A DNA stretch of 64,000 nucleotides, from contig OZ022588.1 in NCBI GenBank assembly GCA_963669155.1, positions 7,933,769 through 7,997,768 of the forward strand, written 5' to 3'. The stretch is from Arbacia lixula (Eukaryota > Echinodermata > Echinoidea > Arbacioida > Arbaciidae). The notes under the pieces were generated by a model. It did no database searches, was not told where the DNA came from, and was given only the letters and a program-made list of their open reading frames with translations. Below, piece after piece: positions 10,978 to 23,392 of this stretch. Made by a program: the position numbers and the translations under genes. How positions within the stretch are numbered: position 1 is the first letter of the stretch; each line of letters begins with the position of its first letter.

Positions 10978-10983
10978 AATAAA
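10978..10983 (+). terminator. Candidate polyadenylation signal for the sialyltransferase mRNA
   Basis: A canonical AATAAA in T-rich sequence ('gtcaaataaagcc'), followed within 25 bp by 'gaatcattgttgac'. It is the last signal before the MITE cluster. Earlier AATAAA signals at 7086, 7842 and 8687 are alternatives, so use is uncertain. Confidence 0.35.
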
Positions 10984-11203
10984 GCCATCAAACAAAGGAA
11001 TCATTGTTGACACTTTCAACGCATTCAGGTGATATAAATGTTTTCAACGCTGACACCTTTCTGCAAGAATGGCTTGTGATGCAATATACATGTTGTATAC
11101 TTTGTTTGTATACATTCCTGAAATATTGCCGTTGTGTTGGCAACATGAAAGAGAATATTGTGTATTAAATACGCTATTTCCTTGTAAGGACAGTCCTGGG
11201 CCC

Positions 11204-11280
11204 TATATTACAAAGTGTGAGTTGCTATCTATAGCAACTTTTGCAAAGTTGCTGCCTTTTGCAACTCACCGTATCACAAA
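11204..11280. repeat. Small palindromic repeat
   Basis: It starts 'gggccctatattacaaa', with an inverted core 'gtgagttgc' and 'gcaactcac' and internal 'gcaactttt'. It resembles a short MITE remnant. Confidence 0.45.
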
Positions 11281-11394
11281 CCATGACTGCTATCTATTGC
11301 AAGTCCAAGCCCATGCATGATTTTGCAATATACATGCATTTGAGATTGATCCATACAAGCTAAGATCAACATCTTGCTTTCATTCCGCCTCGTC

Positions 11395-11480
11395 TCGTTA
11401 TCAGAGTTGAACTCTTTGCGTGCCAGAGATATGCTGCCCCGTGGGATGTGCGTTTTAATGGCAAAATAATCTACCAGTAG
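11395..11480 (+). repeat. Dispersed repeat fragment (also at 24340 and 38400)
   Basis: 'ctttgcgtgccagagatatgctgccccgtgggatgtgcgttttaatggcaaaataatc' corresponds, with changes, to 24363-24425 and 38440-38510 ('tttgt.tgc.aga.aaa..gct.tatgggatgtgtgtgtattgatggtgaaa'). Function unknown. Confidence 0.45.
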
Positions 11481-11488
11481 CATATTAA

Positions 11489-11963
11489 AGGGATAGTTCA
11501 CCCTGAAATTAAGTTCATTTGAATAAAAGCAAAAACATGAAAGAAAAATATTTGTGAAGGTTTAATGAAAATTCGTCAAAGTATAAGAAAGTTACTATTG
11601 TTTGAAAGTATGATTTTGTGACGTCACGTGCGAGATGCTCTCCTATATGTTGTGTACTATATTTTTTGAAAATGTCAATTTTCGAAAGGATATGCATGAT
11701 TTTGTCTGTGCATTTGATACATCATTAGAAAAACGTTTAAACACATACCAAGAAAAAACATCCTTCATCAAAAACCGAAAAAGAGCAATTTATGGAATCA
11801 TACAGCACACAGCATACGGGAGAAAACCTCGCACGTCACATCACAAAATTGAAAAATTATTAAAAAGTCATATCTTTTGCCAGATTTTCATCAAATCGTC
11901 ATGAATATGTTTCATGTTTCTGCTTTTATTTAAATCAACTTAATTTCAGGGTGAACTATCCCT
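11489..11963. mobile_element. TTAA-type MITE with 'agggatagttcaccctgaaatta' ends
   Basis: A left TTAA (11485-11488) precedes 'agggatagttcaccctgaaa', and the right end is its reverse complement 'tttcagggtgaactatccct'. The right target site is degenerate (TCAT). The subterminal 'gtgaaggtttaatgaaaat' has an inverted partner on the right. A TTAA target plus short inverted ends suggests piggyBac mobilisation. It is about 475 bp with no transposase frame. Confidence 0.75.
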
Positions 11964-12384
11964 TCATGGGTTCAAGGTGGTATGTCATTTCTGTGGTTTG
12001 TACATGTAAATACTTCATCATTTTTTTAGAAAACACTGCGCAAGATCTTCCCTCTGACTACGGTATGGGAAATTGTAAAAATGATTCTAAATGTGTCTTG
12101 ATCATATTGACTTTTACATTTCAAAATGTGTTTTAAAATCCAGAATATCTGTGCAGTTGTTTTTTTAAAGGAAATGTGTGTTGAGACTTATTCAATGATT
12201 TCATTGAAGGAAAATTAAATGATTGTACATTCCTATATACTTGAAATTCCTGTCTATTCTCGAGTTGTCCGATGTGTGTCCATGTTAAACATAATTATGA
12301 TTTACCCATGTAGTATTATCATATCAACTCCTTGATATGTTTGTTTCTTAGTGCAGAATGCTAAACAATGCAAAGAAACCATTT

Positions 12385-12672
12385 GGCCTGTATTCACAAT
12401 CAATGGTGGTTCAACTTAATACGTGTAGTAAACCTGGGCTGACACCATGGGACACCAAATGAAACATGGAACATCATTGTTTCAGTATTATGGATTTTGT
12501 CTTCTGAATCACTTTATAGTGAGTTTGTCTACCCGCGAAATCACCCACTGTTGTGATTCTGTGATGAAATCAATGACTTTATGACAGCATCAGATGATTT
12601 ATTTTGCACCCCATAACGTTAGGCTATGTTCGGTACACAGTCTAAGTTAAACCACTCTTGTGAATACTGGCC
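12385..12672. mobile_element. 288-bp MITE with ~34-bp terminal inverted repeats
   Basis: The left end 'ggcctgtattcacaatcaatggtggttcaactta' is mirrored at the right by 'taagttaaaccactcttgtgaatactggcc'. A partial relative may lie at 33490-33705 in reverse orientation. Non-coding. Confidence 0.7.
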
Positions 12673-12957
12673 CTTCTCTCTCATCATCCGAACATATTTT
12701 ATTTGCTTTTGTTTGCTTTTCAGTAGCATTTGTTCAGTTCCATTCAAATAATACATAAAAACACAATTTCTTCTGATATAACCATATACAAAAATAAGAT
12801 TTACATGATTACACTACACATAATTGGATTACAATAAGCAAAAAATAAAAATAAAAGCCAAGACAAACATAGTTTTTTTCTTCATATTATACACACACTC
12901 TATTTTTTCTTTGTGCTATTGTTGTTTTAGTATAAGATTAAGGTAAATAAAAAAAAA

Positions 12958-13016
12958 CAGTCACACACACACATACACACACACACACATACACACACAA
13001 ACACACACACAGACTC
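12958..13016. repeat. (AC)n microsatellite
   Basis: An interrupted (AC)n on the + strand. Confidence 0.85.
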
Positions 13017-16000
13017 TCACAATCTCTCAATCCCTCCCTCTGTACCACTATTTCTCTTGCTCTCTCCATTTCATTCCATTTCCTTATCTCTTCAACTGTT
13101 TTGAATTCCTCCCCCTTCCCCCTCACCCTCGGAGAACAATGAAAACAAGGTCAGGGCACATAGTGACAATTTAAACTTACACACATTGTATTTCGTGATG
13201 CGACATAGTCTTACTCGTATGTATACACATTCCTGTAAAATAAACACAAGCCTTGGGTGCCACTTACAAAATATAGATTTTTTCAGTAAAATAATGATAA
13301 ATCTTGGGGGAAAAGAAGCATTTTACACCATTATCAATATTTCTGACTTTTCCGATATAAGATGTCTTCTTCACCCTCATTATGCTGAATTTTCCTCTAA
13401 AAATTACACGTTTTGAAATCTATTCACACAAAAAAGAATGCTGTGTAGCTATTACAAAGTCACAGATGAATACTTCCCTGTGAGTTGTCTTTTTTTTTTT
13501 TGTCTTTTCAGATTAACATATTTATGATTACACTATACATTATCTGATCTAAGCTGACATAAAAACCAGGAATATTATATATCCCCTTTCTTACACATGC
13601 ACTTATCAAAATATCACTTTATAAACACACTGACGTTGGCAATTCATTTTCTCCAAAGAAATGGCAAATATATGTCTCATAACAGTATGCCCTATGCTTA
13701 CCTTTCATCCTCTATACAAACACGCAAAAGTGACAAACACTTTCCACTTTTAAATGCTTTATAAGATGAGCCAAACACCCTCTAAATTCTCAGTACTTTT
13801 TTCATTTTTTGAAAATCATTTCAATCCTTACGACCCTCCTTGAGTTTGTCTTCCTGCACACATATCCTTGTGGAAATTAACCATACAAAGGCAAAAAAAA
13901 AAACTAAAAGAAAATAGAATAAAATTGGACATTTAGTACTTAAAAACGGATCATTAAAAACTTGAAACCAATGTAATTATTCCTTCGACTTTTTCCAGAA
14001 TTTCCAGAAACATTCTAGTCATACTTTGAATTTGCTTTCACCAAACCTAGATTTTAAAAAATTAAACACACTTATACAACTTCCACAACTTCCAGGTTAT
14101 GACCGCAGATTTGTCACACTTTCAATGATCCAACCCAGTCGAAAACTGACCTAACATAACTCGAGGAAGGGTAATGACAGCTTGTGCTTCCAGGGGATAA
14201 TATATATGGTGTGCATATATTTAATTTGTATTCACAGCTTTGCTATGGGTGAGAAAAACTTGACGAAAAATGTGGATAGCAGAAAGAAAGAAAGAGATCA
14301 AGTTCAAACTTAAACTGCTACAGATTCATATGTTTTTTTTGAGATAGTGGTAATAATGAAGGGGCATATAAAGAGAGAGTGAGACAGAACTGGGAAATGA
14401 CTGTATGGGACTGAACGGAAAACAGAAATGGAGTAAGAACTATTATCCAACGCTGTTTTGTCCCTCTAGTTATTTTCCTTTGAAGCGTATATTAAACATT
14501 AGCAAAACAAGTGATGTTAGATACCTACTACTTTATACTTTACTTGTTATCAACCGCTCATTTAAATAAGTGAAGTAGAAGTAGACGTAATTATGATTGC
14601 TTAATAAAGCTCTTCTTTGTTGATTTTATTTTTCCAATATATATTTAAAGTACATTACCATTTCTAGAATCAATGGGAGGATTTCAATGCATGGAAAGGT
14701 TTAGTGATAGAGGTTAAAAAATGAATATAAAACTAAGTCTCACTGAGAACTTATCACTGTGTACTTTTCTGTCCCATTTGTACAAGGAACTTTTGACCAC
14801 TTCCTTAATGCTTTTACAATATATACATGCTTGTCACTCCAAACCTAATTCCAACTTGATAAAGAGGTAGATATTGATATTTTCCACTTCCATTACTATA
14901 CAGTTAATATGATTATCAATTGCATTTCACCAGGTTATATCAAACTACCAGAGGTATTATGAGACCTTTCTGCTGTAAGAAGGTTTATAGAGTAAAATTG
15001 TATTAATCAGGTATTAATACGCTACCTCTATTGAAGTTTACATGGTAATTCACCAAAAAGGACACATTTTAAGTAGTAATGAATATATAAGCAATGTTAA
15101 TGTCTCATTTTTCTCTTCAATAAATAGTGAACTGAAGAAGAAAAAAAAAGCAAAGAGCCATCGGTGAACGGAACATGCTATCAAAGCACACGATTACACA
15201 GAGGGCGATATTGTTCCCCAACACGTGCAAAGACGGTAGACTTCCGGTAGGCACCTTGCGCTACCCCCCCCCCCCCCCCCTGCTTAAAACATCCACAACT
15301 GCGTAAGACTCAGTTGCGTGACATGCTCTTGTTTAAGCATGGAAAATAGCCCACAATCTAGGGATCATTTCAGACAATATCTCCACCCAGACGCATTGAC
15401 ATACATCCTTAAAAACATGACGAATATGAGCATTTTATTTTTTCAGTATTTACAGCAAATTTCATTACAACGAATAGTAATTACAATGCAAGAGGACACA
15501 TTCCTCTGAGCGAGTCTCCTCTTACCTGAATATCACATGTAATACATAAACTGATCACATTACGAGTTCTCCTTCCAACATATACCTACCATAAAATAAC
15601 TCTTCTGTCTACATGCGCGGACTCTACACTACTCCTCAAAAACACAAATATTTCATCCAGATAGCATTTCTTGTGGTAAAACCGATATTAACAATTGTAT
15701 GCATTCAGGCATCATCAGAGATCGATCGTACAACGCTCTTAAAACTCATATACATAAGATAAAAGACAAAATGCTTGCAAAAAAAAAAAGAAGAGAAATA
15801 ATCAGAAAATAGAGAATAAATTGAGGCTCTCCACCGGAGTACACCCACTATTTCAGATAACAAAACAAAACCATTAAAGAAATAGATACACTTCATACAA
15901 TAGACGAACAGAACACGACGATATGGAAATGTTTGAGTAAAACATATCAGTGCAATTTTTTATGTTTTTATCCTTTTTTTATGGTTGGTGTGTATAGGTT

Positions 16001-16681
16001 ATGGTGTAACGCACCTTGTATTTACAAAATAAATTGCGCAGTATTCACTAATGCTGAGACCATGTGATTACATGACAACAAAACAAGCATTGAACAGTGC
16101 ATTCACTGTGCAAAGTGGGGAATTAATGTTTCCCTCCTGATATTTCATGCCATGAAATTGACACGTTTGAAAAGGATAAAATATTCTCACAGATATTCTC
16201 ATACCTGGAAAAAGGACCTGTGTGTTAGAAGAGTAACTAAAAAAAAATTCTAATTTTTTCTGACTAGACAAAATAGAATTGAATGTGGGGGAATCCTTTG
16301 GATTTTATTAGTATTGTTTACATCTGAGGTCCGAAGTTTTTATAAAATATAAGGAGAATTTAAAATGACTTAATTATTGGTATTCTTGTTTTACACTTCT
16401 GAATCTAAAACTGAGGACACATGTGGTAGTTCCAAATACCAGTTATGTTCTAAAAAATACTTCAGAGGTGTGTTGATAGCCCAAGCAACAATTATGTCAG
16501 ACTGCCAAAGCCAAACTTACTATTCCACCTTTTTAAAAAAGAAAATTACACTGGCAGAAAATGATAACAAATTTGAGAAAGTGCCTCTTCCAATGCATTC
16601 CACAGTGAAGGATCCATTCCTCATCGCTGGGACTTTCATTGGTGACTGTAACGTTTTCTGTATCCATGGTAACGATATCAA

Positions 16682-16898
16682 AGGGAGAGTCTACCCTAAA
16701 GTTTTGGTTTAAATTTCAGCAGAAAAATGGAAGCAACCTATCAGCGAAAGGTTTGACAAAATTCCATCAATAGATAAGAGTCTTTATGACAATTTTTAAT
16801 TTTCAAATTTGTAACATCACTTGCGACCTTCAGTACATTGTTACTTCCATGTTACTGCTTTTATCAAAACCAACGTAAACGCAGGGTAGACTTTCCCT
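16682..16898. mobile_element. TTAA-type MITE, shortened
   Basis: The right end 'agggtagactttccct' is followed by TTAA (16899-16902) and the left end reads 'agggagagtctacccta'. It is related to 59240-59477 and more distantly to 11489. Confidence 0.6.
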
Positions 16899-18101
16899 TT
16901 AACACATTGGTAACCATAATGAGCGTAGAGATAAACCAGTAATTAAAGAAAGTGACGGTCGGCCCAGAAACATATTTGTTGTCTGTGATTTAAAGATGGC
17001 TACTGGTATATCTGTAGACCTACATTAAATGTATAAGTATGATCTATCTAGCCTAAATCACTGAACTGCCGAAGGAAGGCGTCTTCACCAATTTTCCATT
17101 TGTAATATAAGCAGGGCAAGTCCGAAGACCAGGGTAATAATATTGTCAAATGCTTAGAGATTACACTTCATCATATAGGGATATCTATAAATACAAACTA
17201 TTATTGTTATCATGTTTGGGAGGCTTGGGAAAGGGGAAGGGATGGAAGGGAGATTACTGTTCGAGGGAACGACAAATCTTACTGTGCAAAATACCGATCC
17301 ATACACAATACAAATGTGTGCTGTAACATTGATAATCATAGTGATGAAGATGATGATGTAATTTGACTGAGTGTGGTAAATAGAATACCTCTGTCCCTGA
17401 CCTGAATATATGTGTGCATGTGGGACGCAAGACATCGCAGTGCACTGCGATATGATACACTGTACAAAGAGAGGCTCTTGGCAGGCAAGCTGTCCCCACT
17501 ACATCACTAAAGCTGCCGTCATCCTTAAGAACTAAGCAGCATCGAAAGAGAATAATACACGTCCAAGCATCCACTGCATCCATCCATGCTCTCCTCCTCC
17601 AACTCCCCCAAAACATTCCTCCTCTATTGATTCAAAATAGTAATTACAAGCGTATTTACAGAAACCTCATGTCGTGGTACCACAGATTACTGCTAACATT
17701 TACAACCATATATTCATAAAATTTTTGCACATACACAAAATACATAGCGACGGTTTTACACTGTAGATTTTCAGCTCATGTCCTCGAGAATTTTTTTCCT
17801 GCAAACATATTTCCTGCAAGTTTTTGTTACATCGTTTCATTACGGCCGCCACAACATACGAGGCGTCATGTAGTGTCAAGTCGCCATGCACACATTGCAT
17901 GTTGTAGTAAAATTATGGCAGTATAGAGAGATTACGAAATAACCCTGTACAACGATTGTCGTCCAACGATTCACAACCATGTACATCCACGATTCAACAT
18001 TCAATTGAAATAGTCGGACACTGCATCATCCTTTTACAAAGCCCTCTGCAATATTTTCCATCTGCATGCTTAGGCCACACACTCTCAACCCTGACGGAAC
18101 C

Positions 18102-18240
18102 AAGCACTGGTAGCCCCATACCAATAACAACGTTGTGTCTTGCCTATGGGACTAAAACGGTTAACCCTTTTACTACAAAGCACTGGTAGCCCCATATCAA
18201 TAACTACTTAGTTTCCTTGCCTATGGGACTAAGCAAGTTA
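18102..18240. repeat. Two-copy tandem repeat of 75 bp
   Basis: 'aagcactggtagccccata' recurs exactly 75 bp apart (18103 and 18178), and both copies continue with '.caataac.ac..' and 'cttgcctatgggacta'. This is a recent local duplication. Confidence 0.8.
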
Positions 18241-20460
18241 ACTCCCTCCACAGTGTGTATTACAACGCACATCAACATGTTAACTCCTTCCATGTCAGAC
18301 CAAAGCTGCTTGTGTGTAGGACTAGTCCAAAATGGCAGCAGGTGCACTCATGGACATCACTGCTGTGGAAGATGAGAGCTCGTCTCGCGCTCATCCTAAG
18401 GGGTTTTTTTTATCTATGAGCCAGATGAAAGGTACTCTATGGAGATTAGGGGTATCAATCTTTACATTACCACGCCTTGAAAAACCATCTTAATGAGAGA
18501 GTATCAATACATGTACCCGTTGGCGATATGCATTAGAATACAACGAGGGGCATATTTGAAGGGTACTTTGCAAATAAATTGTGAATCTATTCATATCTTA
18601 ATTAATTTATTAATGTCTGTCACCACCCAACTTTCAGACTTTCAGAAGTCAAAGACACAGCGGAACAGGTGGTAAAATTCCTTCTAGCTAGCTACCACAT
18701 GTAAGGTTTACTCAATTTTCATGACATACCCACTTTTCTTGGGTAAACTGTTCAAGCGCATTGTGTGACCATAAAAAAAGGATCAATTCATACCGAACTG
18801 ACATCCATGTACCTTTACTTCATACATACTTTTTATTGAATTCCACATTTTTTTATTAAAATAAAACGGTTATTACGTGTTAAATATATTCATTATTTGA
18901 TATGATATCCAATTCCTTTTGCAATGTTTGGAATCTCAACAACCAAAAGTGACACCTCCTACAAGAGAAGAGAGTAAATTGGAGTATCCAAGTCTTCAGT
19001 AGCACTAACATTCACCTTACAGGTAACTTTACACACTGGTGCTTCGGTATACCATCATGAAATACCCAACACCCAGCTTACTTTTCACAAGTAATATACA
19101 TTGGGAACGCAACATAGCTTTATGTGTTTACATATCAGTTTTACAGATACAAATAATTAACATGCAGGACTAGTCAAACCATCAAACAATTGATAAAACC
19201 TTGTTTTTTAGTAGACTAAGGTAACAATAGACCGACCCATTATAGGTTAAATGCTGTCACGCTTTCAAAACATGTTCATATTTTTGGCAGGAAGGAGCAC
19301 ACGCTATTACCTGCATCTCCTGTTTATCTTCTTTTGGATGTCAACACATGCAGAGAGTAGAACCTGATGTGAATGGGAAGAGAGTTGTCAACCATAATAG
19401 ACTCAGGCTGGGGAGCGTGATGCAAAGTGACATCGCTCTGAGCATCAGGAGAACAGCCTTGAACATTGTTGTAGCCAGCCACTTGGGATGGGATATGCCC
19501 TCGCGCAGTATGAGGGCTAGGGTAGGTCTAGGGCTCAAGTGTAAAGGGGTTTGTCTCTCTCTCCACCCCCTGTGGCATTCAGCGAGATCTCTACCATACA
19601 GATAAGCTTGGATGTTTTTTTTTTTCCAACAGCAGGTAAGGGTACCTCTACCAGGTCTTTCTAGACGTCTCCATCCAAGTTTGAAAAGATGGCAGTCTCC
19701 CTACTCATGCCGCTGTATTTTCTACTACATATGACACTCCTTAGGATCACGTTACTGCAATCGTTGAATTTCCGGGACACTTTTGTTTTCTTAGAGCGCA
19801 AATGTCCACAAGGCAAGTATTTATTCTTCCTCCCACATATGTTAGAAAATGTCCTTTTTTTTTTTACAAATTGAGGACTTCTACCACATGCCATCACCAG
19901 AGTTGACTCTTGCGATGACAAGATGACACTCTCTGCTGCGTTTCAAGGGTTGCAGCCACGTCAGGAATCTTCACAAACGACCAATCTAATTTCTTCCAAA
20001 TGACGTCCGATCCACAAATTCGATTCCAGGCCCAAGGCTGCAATCTTGAAAAGAGCGGGGGAATTGTATATTTGTTTAGGTTAAAAATCTTCCAAAGTGC
20101 GTCCCACACCACGGTCGGCAAAATGGAATTGGCAGTTCAACATCCTGCTAGAAGTTAGCCAGCATTTTGGCAGAGAGAAGTAAGAAGGTTCTCCATCCCT
20201 CCACAAGGCTCCTCACAGTCTGCAGATATTTTGTTTGTGACAGCAAGTCAGCGACTAGGTGGTACATGTCATGGCAAAACAGTTCTCCACCGTGCTTTCT
20301 CATTAAATAGAGTCTGCTCTCGCGTTGATGGCGAGTTAATAAAATGTCATCCGTGGCTCCCTCGGTCCGTCCAGTCAGTGAGTGAGGTGGCGGCGGTGCC
20401 GGCATCGCGGGAGGGCGTGGCGGGCGGGTCTGTCCCGGGGAGCGGGGTGGGGCAGTGTCT

Positions 20461-20711
20461 TCAGCTGTTGTTGGGGGCCTCCAGCATCTCCATGAGGAAG
20501 GTGTCGATGGGGGTGTCTCCGATGAGCTTGAAGAAGAAGAGGTGCTCCAGGCACTTGAGGCCGATGGAGCGCAGGGCAGGCAGGCGCAGCAGCAGCTTGG
20601 CGAAGCGGCCGGGCTCGTCATTGTACTGGTTGCGGCAGTATTCCTCCAGCGAGGCGTACACCTTCTCCCGCAGCTCCTCCACCTTCTGCACTGAGGTCAG
20701 GTTCTTGGCGT
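20461..20711 (-). CDS. RXR: RXR terminal coding exon: LBD helices H9/H10-H12 and AF-2
   Basis: The acceptor on the minus strand is 'taatccag|AC'. The stop TGA is the complement of 20461-20463. The split Asp codon G|AC joins the preceding exon. The product runs '[19 protein letters not shown]', then '[19 protein letters not shown]', and ends '[15 protein letters not shown]'. The H10 dimerisation helix and coactivator-binding H12 are complete. Only the last residues after 'EAP' differ from the vertebrate ending. The exon is GC-rich against its AT-rich surroundings. Confidence 0.97.
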
Positions 20712-20827
20712 CTGGATTAGGGGGAGGGGCGGGTGGGGGGAGAGAAGGAGCAGATGAATGGGTGAGTGAATGATAGATTTCTTATTTTCTCCCGTTTTTT
20801 TAAATCCCTGTTATCATCATCATCATT

Positions 20828-20869
<42 letters not shown>

Positions 20870-23353
20870 GTCATCATCGTCATCATCGTCCTCGTTATCA
20901 TCCTCATCCTCGTTATCATCCTCATCCTCATGATCAACATCCACATCTTCAACATGATCAACACCAACTAAATAGAGAATAGTTGTGAACGAAGAAGTAT
21001 AGGTTTTTCATGGTAAGACAATTTTCAGAATAGGAGTAGCATTTTCCATCACAAATATGTTTTCTGATATCCTGACTGACCTGATGAGATTAAATCAGGG
21101 ATAATATTCTGAAAATGAACTGAAGTTTCAAATTAAGTTATGGTTTAAGTCGCCTAAGATCCATTGCTCTAACTTCAATAATTTTAATGTTTTATTCATT
21201 CATAATGGAACTTACATTACGTTTCTTCATCAAAATTTCATTTGAAAAAAAAATAGTGTTGCCAATTTAAAAGCCAAACAGTGATCAGTTTTGCTCAAAC
21301 AAGGTGGTTCGTAAACCACGAGTCTCACCTGATTTCGGAATTGATAAACAGTGCTAAGTTTCTATTTTTCAAATATTTAAAATGGTGCCGAGATGACCTT
21401 TGAGCTCATCATCCACATCAAGACAAGTGGTATTACCCAAGGATCATATGTACCAAGTGTGATCACAATTGATGCAGAAATAAAGAAATGAGAGCAAGTC
21501 AAACGAAAACTTTGAGAAAAATTATGCACACGGCCTCATATCAATTGAGTTTTTGAACCCTAGATAAGCTTTGACCCATCAACCTCATGACGACACATGT
21601 GGTATTACCCAAGGATAATTTTTACCAAATTGGATCACAATTGATGCAGAAATAAATAAAGGAGAGCAAGTTCAACAAAAACATTTTTGGAACAGACCAA
21701 TAGACTAACAGACCAACAGACTAACAGGAAAAGTGATCACTGAATGTCCTGAATGAGTTTGAAGGACGACAAGGAGCACCCACCTGGGTTGAAGAGAACA
21801 ATTGCCCTGAGGCACCCCAGCTCAGTCTTGTCCATCTTCATCTCTCTCATCTTGGCCACCAGCTCAGTGAGTACCCGGTCAAAGATGGTGCCGACCCCCG
21901 CGCTGTGCGCGCTGTTGCGGTGAACGTGCAGCCCCGTGGCCAGTAGGATCCCATCCTTGACCTGGATGGACCGGTGGGAGAAGGCTGCGATCAGGAGCTC
22001 GTTCCAACCTGTGAGATGGGTAGGGTAGAGTAGGATAGCAGAGAGATTTGATATAGGGTCAATATTGCCTACTTTTTTTACATTTAGATTTCATCCTGCA
22101 GTGAGAGAAGGCTGCAATCAATTCCAACTTGCGAGACGGGAAGAACAGCAGAGAAAATGGATATGAAATGGAAAATTAAATAGAATCAATGACCTGGTTA
22201 TCCAGAGGTAGTCAAGAGACAAAATTACATCTAAAATGCCACACTCGCCTTACCTGCTCTGAGCAGTTTAACTGGGTAAACCAGGACCCTGTTGCATATA
22301 TATTTTCAACTGTTGTAACTTTTTACCATGGTAGTAGCCAATGGCTTTTTAGCTTTACTGCTGTTGTCATGGCAGTTATCGTCGATGGTAAGTTAAAATA
22401 GTTGAAAACATATATGTAACATATGTCCAGAAGCAGTTATTTCAAAAACAAAGAATCTATTTTACCTATCCTACATAAACCAACTACACTCAACCCAAAT
22501 GGCACACCCATAGTGCCACGCCCAAAGTGCCCCGCCCAAAGTGCCCCACCCACTTTACCTGCTCTGAGCAGTGTCACCTGGTCGTCCAGAGGCAGTTCTG
22601 TGAAGTGTGGGATGCGCTTGGCCCATTCCACTAACGTAAAGAGCTGCTTATCGGCAGCTTGGCAGATGTTTGTTACGGGGTCTCTCTGCATGGGGGGAGG
22701 GGGGGGGGGAACATGAAAAATAACCAACATCAAGAAATGGAATAACATTTCTAGGCAACACATTCACATTTATGCTCTAGGTACAGCAATATGTATGGTA
22801 CCCCACTCACAATATGGTGACAAGATTGATTCAAGTTGAACACAACTGAAACCAGCATTCTATGAATGGTCATTTCTAGAATGAGGCTCTTTCAAAGAAA
22901 AACTTCATTGAACAGTTAAAAATAAATGTACCCTGTTGTAAAATATTCTCTTTAATCAATTAATAACAGTATGTTACCACTAGTCCATATAAAACAGTGA
23001 ATATGCTGATAAAATGCATGTTAATGCAATTGTAGACTTGATCACATGACTGTATATTAGCACACTATGCAATACATCTATATATTTACTGTATCCATGT
23101 ATACCTAATCTTACTCAGGTTGTTTTTAATCAGGTCAGAGGTCAAAGGTCAAGGTACTCTTTATTTCTAGCCAACACATACTGCTTGATGTGTGTGCATG
23201 TACTTCCTTCCTGTACACCTAAAGAATTTCAGGTATGATTGCCCGTTTCTTCTACAGTGATGGGCCATACCTCTCTGTGATATTTGCTGAATAAATACAA
23301 CTGGGTAATTATGAGTTTGAACTTAATCTCTCTCTCTCTGTCTCTCCCTCTGC

Positions 23354-23392
<39 letters not shown>

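Larger units (their letters stand above)
6352..10990 (+). other. 3' flank / presumed 3' UTR of the sialyltransferase
   Basis: There is no coding exon here. Canonical AATAAA signals on the + strand occur near 7086, 7842, 8687 and 10978; which one is used cannot be decided by reading. The stretch includes several inserted repeats (described separately). From 9100 to 9330 and 9810 to 10990 it is T-rich unique sequence of the kind seen in 3' UTRs. The extent of the transcript is inference. Confidence 0.4.
12690..20460 (-). other. Repeat-poor region downstream of the RXR stop; possible long 3' UTR
   Basis: No exon-like frame is found in 7.8 kb. The sequence is A-rich on + (T-rich in the RXR sense strand) and has far fewer transposon insertions than the rest of the window: only a MITE at 16682, a small duplication at 18102 and an AC repeat at 12958. 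Minus-strand AATAAA signals (TTTATT on +) occur near 19817, 18853, 18832, 14627 and 12699. That this is RXR 3' UTR is inference from position and composition. Around 17434-17451 lies a perfect 18-bp palindrome of no known role. Confidence 0.4.

Noticed and set aside
16377..16712. 111-codon + strand frame
   Set aside because: No recognisable domain, no splice context, and it runs into a TTAA MITE.
20148..20773. 157- and 180-codon frames over the last RXR exon
   Set aside because: Shadows in other frames of the GC-rich RXR exon and its 3' flank; the RXR frame alone matches a known family.
20717..20982. Poly-Asp and poly-His frames
   Set aside because: Trinucleotide (ATC)n microsatellite in an RXR intron.
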